The notes below the pieces were generated by a model. That model made no database searches, had not been told where the DNA came from, and saw nothing but the letters and a program-made list of their open reading frames with translations. Shown piece after piece: positions 32,841 to 41,961 of a stretch of 64,000 nt of DNA. The translations under genes were made by a program, and so were the position numbers. Source of the DNA: Kappaphycus alvarezii (taxonomy: Eukaryota; Rhodophyta; Florideophyceae; Gigartinales; Solieriaceae); the NCBI GenBank assembly GCA_002205965.3, contig NADL03000492.1, positions 992,001 through 1,056,000 on the forward strand, read 5' to 3'. Numbering within the stretch: the first letter of the stretch is position 1; every line of letters starts with the position of its first letter.

Positions 32841-33046
32841 GAAGCTCCCTTAGTGCAAGCACTGTACCCCGTTCGTGGACATCCTCTAGCGTGTTCAGAC
32901 GGCTCGTACTAAGCGCCTGGTATCCCGTTTTACAGTGACGGGATTACCCTGGTTCGCACACGATCTACCACTCCGCTATCAAGCGCCTCTTTTCCACCAC
33001 ATCTACGTGATCTCACGGTATCCTCTAGCCCGGCTGGCAGCAGCCC

Positions 33047-33548
33047 TGTTGCGATTATGCCCATAAATCACCAAATACCCTGACAGTATCCCTCCGGTAA
33101 CCTGTACCAAGGATTTACACTGTAAGAAGACATCATTGCAACTTGTGCACTGTACTCACGCACCAGTGTAAAAGCATAATATCATACCTCTTTGTACCTA
33201 GCCAATGACATGGATCCATCATGGCTATCTCGCGTGGTTCTCGAAATATTTCGCACCCACCAATCAGCAACCACTTTATGCCTCCTTGCCAATTGGACCA
33301 ATGGTACTTTGCCATGATGTTTGTTGCTGTCTTTTATACTGATGGACCTTCAGAACCTTGTAGTTTGATACCTCTGGGTCGCATTTTCTAGAATACCTTT
33401 GAATTCAGTACCGTTTAGTTACAATTTATCTCTGCTGGTGTTGAGTACTTTTTCTATATAAACCCTGGTCTGATGTCCGGCCTGATTACCGGAAGCATCA
33501 ACCAACAGTTCAACCATCGATTACCTTTTGTGCGCTCAACACCCCACA
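33047..33548 (+). repeat. Solo LTR of element A family
   Basis: 502 bp, near-identical to the A1 and A2 LTRs and of the 3' variant type. It is flanked by an exact agccc duplication (33042-33046 and 33549-33553). No internal sequence remains, so an A element inserted here and was removed by recombination between its LTRs. Confidence 0.93.
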
Positions 33549-33807
33549 AGCCCCCTCCCCTTTGTGTCCCTTCGGCCCACAAGCCCGTGTCGTGGCACTA
33601 CAGGGATATCGCCTCTTGTCTACAAGTTAGACCGTAATCCGTGTCCTAACAATATAAGAAAACTTCAATAGCCAGGTACTCTTCTGTACTTAGCACTCCA
33701 GCAGCTGCATAAATTATATCACTCACAGTTTCTTTTGCTATGAAAGATTATCAAGAGACAACTGCAAGCAAAAATACTGCAATTTTTTTGTTGAATTTTT
33801 AATCGCT
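33549..33807. other. Short spacer, nothing recognised
   Basis: A GC-rich start changes to AT-rich sequence; no frame or motif. Confidence 0.4.
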
Positions 33808-34575
33808 TCACCGCTTAATAGATGTATAGAGGTGGTTGAGCGTTTGAAAAGAAGAACGAGTTATCGAGACTATATTATCGAGTAAAACTTCAGATGCTTG
33901 CACACATAAAAACAATGAACGAGCACAAACAACACTATCCGAGCCAAACAAAGGTTCTACCAGGTGCAATAGCTCCTTTGACATTTTTGGAAATTTGCGT
34001 GTGTCCACAGCGTCATCTCCTGCCAAATAAGAAATATTTATAATTAGCTTGATTTCACTCTTCTTGAAGCCGGAAGTATTTTGCTCGTAACCTTTTTTGA
34101 GTTTCCTATCCAAAATGATACAGTGACGAAGTCCCTTCTCAATCTAATTCTTCTGGTTTTATAGCAATGTGAAATACTTTCATCCAAAATATTCGATCAT
34201 CCAGCTTGAAATTTAGTCGTCTGCGAGTATTTATCTCATCAAAGAAAACTCTGATGAGGTCCCATACCCTATTTAGGCTTTAAATATCAGTCTCACTTCT
34301 GGGCCTTACATCATTGAAAGACATGTACCTGCGAAGACTTTTAAACGTATTCTGGGCGTGATAAGTCTAAAATTCGGTACTTCAACTAATATGGATGGAA
34401 ATTTAGCTCCCGTAGAGATCTTTTGGTACAGAATTCCAAACATGACAAAAAAAACTAAAATGCCGAAAAAACCCAAATTATCGCCTGAATTGTATGGTTC
34501 CAGGTTATTTGATTTCATTTCAATATTTTTAGTTGTGACGACTGAAGAAAAAAGCTCATCGGAAATATCCATGTA
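33808..34575 (-). pseudogene. piggyBac-like transposase, decayed
   Basis: Minus-strand frames in order: VPNFRLITPRIRLKVFAGTC, then NRVWDLIRVFFDEINTRRRL (the RPLIDxLNxxF segment of piggyBac transposases), and finally ELLHLVEPLFGSDSVVCARS followed by LFLCVQASEVLLDNIVSITR, matching the VVxxLxxPLxGxGRxVxxDNFFTSxxLxxxLxxxxTxxxGTxRxNR signature with the catalytic Asp of DNF lost. Two frameshifts and at least two stops are present. TTAA ends and inverted repeats were not located. Confidence 0.6.
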
Positions 34576-35689
34576 CAGTAGTCAAAAGGCATCATGTCAT
34601 ACGCCCCTCGACCTTCTGTAATGGACTCAACTCCTGAAACATATTAATTCAATGTATGTACGGAGATTAATCTGTAGAGGCACTTAGCCACAAGAACTTC
34701 AATCCATTTCTGTCCTTTTGCATAAAGAAATGCATTGAACTAATCAGTAATTCCATCGATTTCCATTGCTTGATTTCCATTGCTTATGTAAGTTCACAAT
34801 GGGAATTGAATTCCGAATAGCCATCGCCTTGTACTCGGGATTGAAATCGCGGGAGATTCGAGAATGGCGGAAGCATCGACCGTAACTCGCTTCGTTCTTG
34901 ACTTTTTCCCAATATCGAGTTGTGAGGAGAGATTCCTCTGTTGCATCGTGTCATAATATCCTCCTCCAGGTTTATGTTTCCATGATGCAAGAATAAAAAT
35001 TTGTTTCCATCGTTAAGTTCCCATTTCGCTGTCACTGTTTTCGAAATCGGCCATCCATCTCTTCTCCATGAATTTTCACGACGGTTCCATTTCGACTTTT
35101 GTTTTTCATTGAGTCCATTACAAGCGCCTAGATTTGATGAGAGAGGTTAGGAGCCTTGCTCTTGTGTTAACGGTTTTCCGAGAATGGTTCGGGTGTTTTG
35201 AGCACGGGTCATTGTAATGGGTATTTATGTGCTGACAGAATGAGAAACGTCTCAAGCGGCAGCAATTGGTAATGAACTAGGTAATTTTGAGCTTACCGTT
35301 GTCGAAGGAGTCAAATAGAATGAGGCAAGAAAAAAGGGTAAGATGCCATAGATTTTGAAATATCTATTCTGCTACGGCTTACTTGCGCGCTCATCCCAAA
35401 ATAGGTCTTCATTTTTTGGGTCCCGTAATATTCAGGTCACAGCTCTTGCGCCTCTCCAACCAAAGACTACCTCAAAGTGTGACGCTAACCACATAAGCGC
35501 GTAGTTTGCAAATATGAGTCCGTCCTTATCAAAGATGACTTTGGGACTTACGCAATATAACTCAGTTGTTATTCGCCAGAAATCGCTTCAGAAATGGCTA
35601 TTGCAACCCCTCAAAAATTTCCTTGAGCCCCTCATAGCGAAATTTCAGTTTTGAGCGGAACTGTAATTGTGATGCGGTAGTAGAGCGCT
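34576..35689. other. AT-rich region, no gene recognised
   Basis: It probably includes the N-terminal part of the piggyBac-like gene. The frame 35035-34784 on the minus strand is not recognised. Nothing else is supported. Confidence 0.35.
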
Positions 35690-36440
35690 AGAGTATTGCA
35701 ACCGCTACGGTGGTGTCCTCGGCCCACTGGCAGACCATGATCCGCCGGCACCTCGGCCTCCCCGTATATGACGACTCCCGCCCGCTCACCTGCGCCCACT
35801 GCAACCAAACTATGGACGCACTTGGAGACCACGCGGCGGACCTTTGCCCGGCCGGCTTCGGCCGCCCGCACCGCCACAACTCCCTACGCAACATTTTCGC
35901 CTACCACGTTGCTCGCGCTGCGGGGCTGGACTGCCAGTACGAAGTCCCGCTGCTTGTCCCGGGAACGAATATCCGCCCTGCGGACATTCTCATACAACCC
36001 CCCCCCTGCCCACAGGCCAACAGGTCCGCCCCATAGCCTGCGACCTAACCGTTGTCTCGCCGTTCAAACAAGTCGTGCGCACAAGGGCCACACAAATGGC
36101 CGGCGGCGCCGCCGACATTGCCCACCGAGACAAAGTCAAAGACCTGGAGCGCAAACTGGTACGCCGCATCCCCCCCCCTTCGCACAACACCCTCCAGGAA
36201 CCGAACTTCAAGTTTCAACCCCTGGCTTTCGACTCCCTGGGTGCCCCATCCCCCGCCTCCATTCTGTTCCTCGAAGACTTCATCCCGCGCATCGCAGAGA
36301 AGCTCAACACAACCACAGCAGTGATCCGCAGACGTATTTATCAGCGCATTAGTTGCACACTGTGGTCTTCTGTTGCAATGGCGATTCTATCGCGAGCCCC
36401 ACTGCACGTGCCTGATGTGGAACATCTGGTTAGTTCTTAG
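35690..36440 (+). pseudogene. C-terminal fragment of a retroelement protein (zinc motif plus endonuclease-like core)
   Basis: Starts abruptly with WQTMIRRHLGLPVYDD, then CAHCNQTMDALGDHAADLC and PHRHNSLRN, a C-x2-C ... GDH ... C ... H-H metal site, then NIRPADILIQPP and, one frame over (about 36030), IACDLTVVSPFKQVVRT. The GDHA-C ... RHN ... RPADI ... CDVTxVSP order is found at the C-terminus of reverse-transcriptase proteins of many protists and resembles the zinc and PD-(D/E)xK endonuclease region of LINE-type elements. The upstream RT is absent and there is a frameshift near the C tract at 35997-36006. A second copy lies at 61172-62198. Confidence 0.55.
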
Positions 36441-36687
36441 CCGTATAGGCAGTCCTGCAGTTTACACGATAGATACTCAATGAAGTAAAGTTTCTCTGCA
36501 CTGTAGAATGACTATTGCGAGCAAACAATTACAGTTTTCACACGTGTAAACACCCCTTCTGCGCGGATCAAAAAAGCATATTTCCGGATATTGGCTACTT
36601 GTCATCTACCTTGTTGAGCGTTACTAGATTCGTCAACATTAACACCTTCTCCTCGGACCTTCTCTGGAGAATAGCGCGCCGCAAAGA

Positions 36688-37074
36688 ATGGCTCTCCCTT
36701 CACGCCTCGGCGCCTTCATGGTTGGTGTAGCCCTCGGCGGGGTACAAAGCTTGTACTGGCTTTACAGGGACGTTGAGAATGTGTCCGCCGCCATGACGCG
36801 AAAGATCGCTGTTGTCAAGCAAGAGGTACTGTTGTGCGCACCTTTTGATAAACGCTCTTACTTTGTCCCCAGCGGCGAATCGCTTCGGGAATCTGATCTA
36901 ACACATTAACTACGGGTGCCCTTCTTTTTCTCTGTAATCCCCTATGAATGTCTTGTCAAGTTGGACGAAAAGGATCGTTTGGCAGGGCTCAAGTTGGCCG
37001 CCATAGAAGCTGCAATAGCTGGCTCACCGGCTGCAGATCAGGTCGCGAGCGTCCTCAAGTCACCTCCGTCGTGA
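36688..37074 (+). CDS. Small two-exon protein with one membrane segment
   Basis: Exon 1 is 36688-36825 and exon 2 is 36961-37074, joined in phase 0 across a 135-bp GT-AG intron with a pyrimidine-rich CCCTTCTTTTTCTCTG before the acceptor. The product has 83 residues: MALPSRLGAFMVGVALGGVQ starts a short N-terminal hydrophobic segment, followed by YWLYRDVENVSAAM and, across the junction, a charged helix (VVKQE | LDEKDRLAGLK) ending in an Ala-rich tail. It looks like a tail-out organelle or ER membrane microprotein; I do not recognise the family. The unspliced reading would end at 36909. Support is the open joined frame and the splice signals; transcript evidence would settle it. Confidence 0.5.
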
Positions 37075-37465
37075 TGATTCAAAGGCTCGTTTATCGGGGG
37101 GAGGAGCTGCAGGAGGATGGCGCACGACTTGCTGCTAAGAGCATTCTGCGACCAGAAACCTTTAGATCGGTATGCGCTGGAGGACGTGACGAATGCCGCA
37201 CCCTGATTAGCAGGTATTCTCGTCAATAGCTCTAGACCTGGACTAAGATGTTTGCGTTGGAAAAGATAGCGGCACTGACCTAGTTTGAGCCTGCCGAGAA
37301 TCCCAGGAATACCAGGTTCGCCCTTACCGGAACAGTGGCGGAAGAGCGTAAACCGACCGTCGTCTCCTTGACACGCTAGAGTGATCCACTGATCTGGCGA
37401 TCGTCACGTTCGATTCATTGCTCATAATTTATCTTCCTGGGCTTTTACTTTATGGAGACCGGTCA
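37075..37465. other. Intergenic spacer between small gene and BMS1
   Basis: Contains 3' sequence of both convergent genes. No frame of note. Confidence 0.5.
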
Positions 37466-40400
37466 CTAAACGTCATCGTCACCTCCCTTTTGGCGTTTTG
37501 CCTTGCGATTTTCCTTCGCGCCCTCGAGAGCAAATTTCCGCTTGCGTCTTTCAGCAGCGCTTCTTTCATGCTTAGCCGCCTCCTTTTCGGCCTCCTTGTG
37601 CCTTTTTGCTAGCCGTACTTTGTTGGCTTCTTTCCGTCGCTTTGCTCTGTCGTTGCGTATTGTGTACACCGCATGCAGCAGCTTTTGTTCGGATTTCTCT
37701 TTTGAGTCCAGTACAACAGCCCTCTCCTTGGCTACATCGCCCTTCCTCCCTGAGCCTTGCTTCTTAGCCCTTTTTGCAATGAATTCTTTCGGCTTGGATG
37801 CATAAGGAAGAGCGCTTTCCAGCTTTTTGGGAATCTTCATGGGCATGAAATGCGGTGCTACTCTATCGACGGTCTTGTACAGGGAATCCTTATTCAGCGG
37901 GATTGGCAGTTGTCCTTCCTCACGAATCTCCCGTACTGTTCGCATACGCCAAGTCGCCTTCCCATCTACTGAGCTCTTCTTTTCAAGCATAGTCGTGGCC
38001 ATACTACAGAACTTTGGAGCGTCTACTGGTACCCAGGCACGTAGAAAGACAATATCGCTCAACAAAATCTTGTCTTCAAAACCTGCACGGAATGTTCCCG
38101 CTGGGCTCTTGGCAATATCGCGATCAGAACTCCCACGCTTAGTTGCCTCCGAAATAGTCTTCTTGATTGTGCCACGAATGCCACTGACCGTTCTCAAGCT
38201 CGCGCCAATGTATTTAGACGCCTCCAACTCAGAGTTAAACATTCCCTTGATAAAAGCAGTGTTCTTGTGTACTTTCACGGGCTCGCCGATGAGCTTCAGT
38301 TTTTTAACAATGTCGAACTTTGTGCTCACTTCGGTCACAACACCCGACCCAGCTATCCGAAACCCTTTCTTGTCTCTACCCAAAGACTGACACATAATCA
38401 CACCTGTTCCAGGTGGCACATTTGGTGCCCAGAAGGTTGCATTGCAATGCAAATACTCCGGTGTATACTTGAGATATCGGTGGCGCCCTCCCTGATCCTC
38501 GGTATCATAAATGGGCACCGATTGAAAGCGTCGCCAACCTACGCTCAACACGACGGGATCAGCAGACTTGAGGACTCCACGTTTGAACCGATGGCGACGC
38601 ACTCGTGCTCGTAAGAAAGTCTTCCCGTCACTCTCAGATGGCTTCAGACCACCAACCAAGACAGGCTGTTCCGGGTCAAAGTATCGCATAAATTCTACAG
38701 GTACTTGCTGCAACTCGAATCTGACATATCGCCCTGGGAGGATTCCCTCCAGAGCAATCCGGGTTTCCGCATCCAAGCCACCAAGTTCTTCAGTTCTGAT
38801 CTTCTCCAAGCGTTCCCGCTCCACTTTTCGCGGGTCGGGTAACCTGTCCATGGTGTGACGAGAGCCTTTTCTAGGTTTTTCACTGGACGGATCATTTTCA
38901 TCGTCGTCTGTGTCTTCCTTGTCACTTTCTTCGTCAAACCTCTTTCCTCGACGAAAACGTGGTGGTCGATTATCCTCGTCGCTGTCATCATCATCATGGT
39001 CATCCATATCGCTTGCGTCATCCTCACTTTCCACATCCTGCTTGCCTGGCGAAGCCGCTTTGTGAACTTCACCAGTATCGAGGTCTTCAAAATCTCCATC
39101 AACAGATTCATTTTCGTCAGAACCGCTGTCTTCGTCTCCATCTGTCCGTGCCCTCTGCCCTGTTCCAAATCTTTTTCGCTTTAGAAGTTTGCAGAGGTCA
39201 TCGTCGCCAATCCAGTTCCTTGCAGACTGCGGCAAAAGCCTAGTCAAGTCATCCAATACAGCGTCAGAGAACAAGCTCTTGCCGTCTAGATCTTTCACAT
39301 CCACCCGTTCTCTCCTCTTCACCTTGAAGAGAGTGTCGTCTCCATCGCCTTCTTCATGCTCAGAGTCTACTTCCTGCTGATTTCTCATGCCAATGTACTC
39401 GCCTTTCTCATCCTTTTTGTAAATGTACTTGGCAAGTACTTTGGATGCCGAGATCTGGGTGCGAAGATTTTTCGCCGAGCTGTCAAGCATCATGTCCTTC
39501 CACCTTCTGGCCGCCTCTTCCCCGTCCTCCTTCCCCACACTAGAATCCTCCCCAGAATCGCTCTCCTCAGCCGCTGCGTCATCAGCGCTCCCGTCTTTTT
39601 CCCTAGCTTGATTATCATCACTGGCCGGTTCTGATTCTGCCTCACCTCCCGAATCACTGCCATCATCACTTTCACTTTCGTCACTACTTTCGTCATCGCT
39701 TTCTTCCGCACTGCCATCGCCAGATTCCTCATCAAACACTGCCAGGCGTCTTCCCGTTGCACCCCCGAATTCCCCAGAGACAATTCCTTTCCCTCCCTCA
39801 ATAAGCCGCAGCTCAACCTTTTTCAGGCCCTCATCCACAGTTTCAACCGCATCTCTCTGCAAACTCTTGACCATCTTTTCACCCTCGCCATCCGAGTCTC
39901 CATCTTCCTCAAAATCTCCTACCAAATCCTTCTTGCTCGAGAATCGAACGTTCTCCTTTTGCAGCTGGATGTAAATAGCATCGCGATCGTAAGCAATGCC
40001 ATCGACCTCCGGTGCCATCGGGGCGTAAATGACGCGATCTTTCCCCCTAATCTTTCTCGGCTTTTTATTTCCTTGCTCATCGACAGTGTCGTCAGGCATG
40101 GGACATGGATCTGGAACTACCTCTAGATTGTCAGCAAGTAAATCGCCGACGCCTGCTAAATGGACTTTCCATCCCTCCAGGGTGACCCTCAACGCCGTAC
40201 CACGCACATAGCCATACGCTGCAATTGTGCGGTCCGCGGTAGACGGGAGACTCTTCGGAGTGATATCCTCGATACGATCGGCAAGCACGTAGGGGTGCTC
40301 GGCACGCCATCTCAAGGTGGGGAATTTGGCCACAGAAATGAAGCGAGCGAGATTCAGGACCTCCCTCTTGAGATAGTCTCCCGAAGATGTGATGCCCGAC

Positions 40401-41023
40401 AAATAGAAGACCTTTGCGCCGTCGTACAGCTCGGCCCAGATGCGATTCTTGAGCATTTTCTTTGTCCTTCTGGCCTGCTTTCCTTCCCGAATGTTATCCA
40501 GATGTGTCAAAACGCCGATCACCTTTGGCATTCCATGTGCGGCAAGGATATTCAAAAACTCAAACGTGTCCATCTCGAACCCGAACGAAGCATCAATAAC
40601 CAACAAGACAAGGTCTGCGACTTTGGCAACATCAATCATACTCGGCAAATCATCGCCAACCTCTACAAACGTGATTCGCCTACGACGCCCCGTAACAACA
40701 GTAATAGGCCCCGTAATAGCAGCGACATGACGCTTGGTATAATGGCGAATGAGGTTGCGAATGATGGTGCTCTTGCCTGTACCCTTGGGTCCGACGACGG
40801 CGACGACGCGCGGCGCAGAGTCTGACTGTGGGCGGGAGAGGGGGGCGGCGGGATTTGGGAGACGTTTTTCGGAGCGGTCTGCGGTGTACTTGAGACGGCG
40901 GGCAAAGGCCGCGGGTTTGGCAACCGCGGCCTTTTTGGAGGAGGAGGAGCTGTTTTGCTTTTTTTTCTTCTTGTTGCGCGAGGGGCGGTGCTGCTTTTGA
41001 GTGGCGGTGTTGAATGCGTCCAT
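37466..41023 (-). CDS. BMS1: Ribosome biogenesis GTPase BMS1
   Basis: Encodes 1185 residues, the usual length of Bms1. A Lys-rich N-terminus leads to the GTPase domain with P-loop VVGPKGTGKST (about 77-86), ITVVTGRRRRITFVEVGDD and VLTHLDNI; then the AARP2CN region (YGYVRGTALRV), a long acidic Asp/Glu/Ser-rich middle, and the conserved C-terminal half (LPGRYVRFELQQVPVEFMRY, PVKVHKNTAFIKGMFNSELE, PHFMPMKIPKKLESALPYAS). In other eukaryotes Bms1 binds Rcl1 and drives early 18S rRNA processing in the nucleolus. I chose the Met at 41023 because 71 further upstream codons are Pro/Thr-rich and unlike the family. Single exon. It is divergent from the Sel1 gene with 938 bp between starts. Confidence 0.95.
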   Translation of the reverse strand: MDAFNTATQKQHRPSRNKKKKKQNSSSSSKKAAVAKPAAFARRLKYTADRSEKRLPNPAAPLSRPQSDSAPRVVAVVGPKGTGKSTIIRNLIRHYTKRHVAAITGPITVVTGRRRRITFVEVGDDLPSMIDVAKVADLVLLVIDASFGFEMDTFEFLNILAAHGMPKVIGVLTHLDNIREGKQARRTKKMLKNRIWAELYDGAKVFYLSGITSSGDYLKREVLNLARFISVAKFPTLRWRAEHPYVLADRIEDITPKSLPSTADRTIAAYGYVRGTALRVTLEGWKVHLAGVGDLLADNLEVVPDPCPMPDDTVDEQGNKKPRKIRGKDRVIYAPMAPEVDGIAYDRDAIYIQLQKENVRFSSKKDLVGDFEEDGDSDGEGEKMVKSLQRDAVETVDEGLKKVELRLIEGGKGIVSGEFGGATGRRLAVFDEESGDGSAEESDDESSDESESDDGSDSGGEAESEPASDDNQAREKDGSADDAAAEESDSGEDSSVGKEDGEEAARRWKDMMLDSSAKNLRTQISASKVLAKYIYKKDEKGEYIGMRNQQEVDSEHEEGDGDDTLFKVKRRERVDVKDLDGKSLFSDAVLDDLTRLLPQSARNWIGDDDLCKLLKRKRFGTGQRARTDGDEDSGSDENESVDGDFEDLDTGEVHKAASPGKQDVESEDDASDMDDHDDDDSDEDNRPPRFRRGKRFDEESDKEDTDDDENDPSSEKPRKGSRHTMDRLPDPRKVERERLEKIRTEELGGLDAETRIALEGILPGRYVRFELQQVPVEFMRYFDPEQPVLVGGLKPSESDGKTFLRARVRRHRFKRGVLKSADPVVLSVGWRRFQSVPIYDTEDQGGRHRYLKYTPEYLHCNATFWAPNVPPGTGVIMCQSLGRDKKGFRIAGSGVVTEVSTKFDIVKKLKLIGEPVKVHKNTAFIKGMFNSELEASKYIGASLRTVSGIRGTIKKTISEATKRGSSDRDIAKSPAGTFRAGFEDKILLSDIVFLRAWVPVDAPKFCSMATTMLEKKSSVDGKATWRMRTVREIREEGQLPIPLNKDSLYKTVDRVAPHFMPMKIPKKLESALPYASKPKEFIAKRAKKQGSGRKGDVAKERAVVLDSKEKSEQKLLHAVYTIRNDRAKRRKEANKVRLAKRHKEAEKEAAKHERSAAERRKRKFALEGAKENRKAKRQKGGDDDV

Positions 41024-41961
41024 GGTGGTGGTGCGGGGTGAAGAGGGGGAGGGAAGGGTGAGGGAGGGGCGATTTGGTGGTGTGTGGCCAGGCCGGAGAA
41101 GAGCTTTTACGAGAGGACGGTGACAGGGGCAGGTGAGACCCGTCGGCGGTGGCGTAGGGTTAATGACGACAGATGCCCCTTGATCTGTCGGGAGGTGGCA
41201 CGGTGGCAATGGCAAACAACGTGTTGTTGACATCAATACTCTGTAATTCCCGCCAGACCATTACAGCTTATTTCCATTGGATATGATCTGTAATGATTTG
41301 CAAGGAACTTACTGTAATGCAAATGGTGCTGGCACTTTATTACTCCGCTGTACCGAACTCCCCACCATCGTACTGTACTGTAAAGTTGGAAACAAATTTG
41401 AGTTTAAATTTAATTAATTGAAACAGGTTGAAGGTTTGGAATTTGGAGTGTACAGTTGTACTTTTTCTGTACTGTCAACTCTTCCAAATTTGTGTGGAAT
41501 GGCTTTCTGTACGACCCAGTCGGGGCCTGGCCAATGCATGGAGGACTGCAGCAGGACTTGGCGGATCTTTCTCATAAATGTGTTATTTTGCGGACAAAAT
41601 TGGGAGAATACGGCAGACTGCAGTTGCCCTACCTACATATACTGTACATATGCTATCGAGTGCTTTTTTCAAATGATCATTTACACGTTTTCGATAGTGA
41701 AGCGTCAAACGATCAACTTACCGCTCGTACCCAAACATGGACAGATGCAGCGTTTTCCTATCGTCTCAACGCTACCCGTTTTCCATTATTTTCCAAATCT
41801 CCTCTCCAAACCATTTGCCCCTTTTCGATTCAATACCACCCTGCCACTTGCCACCTCCCCCCTGCCGTCATCCTATCTTCATCCACCTGCAACCCTTCCC
41901 TCTCCTTCTACGGTATCCTATCCTGCTCTCTTCCCTTCCACGGGAAGCCTAACAAACAGGA
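41024..41961. promoter_or_regulatory. Bidirectional intergenic region between BMS1 and the Sel1-repeat gene
   Basis: Holds both promoters. TACTGTACTGTAAAG near 41370, GTACAGTTGTAC and CTGTACTGTC around 41450-41480 and ACTGTACATATGC near 41640 are versions of the GTAC-containing motif seen in other spacers. The 700 bp before the Sel1 start is pyrimidine-rich. No further gene is seen. Confidence 0.4.

Noticed and set aside
37503..41000. Many plus-strand ORFs of 60-220 codons opposite BMS1
   Set aside because: They are mirror frames of a strongly conserved gene with biased codons; none resembles a family.
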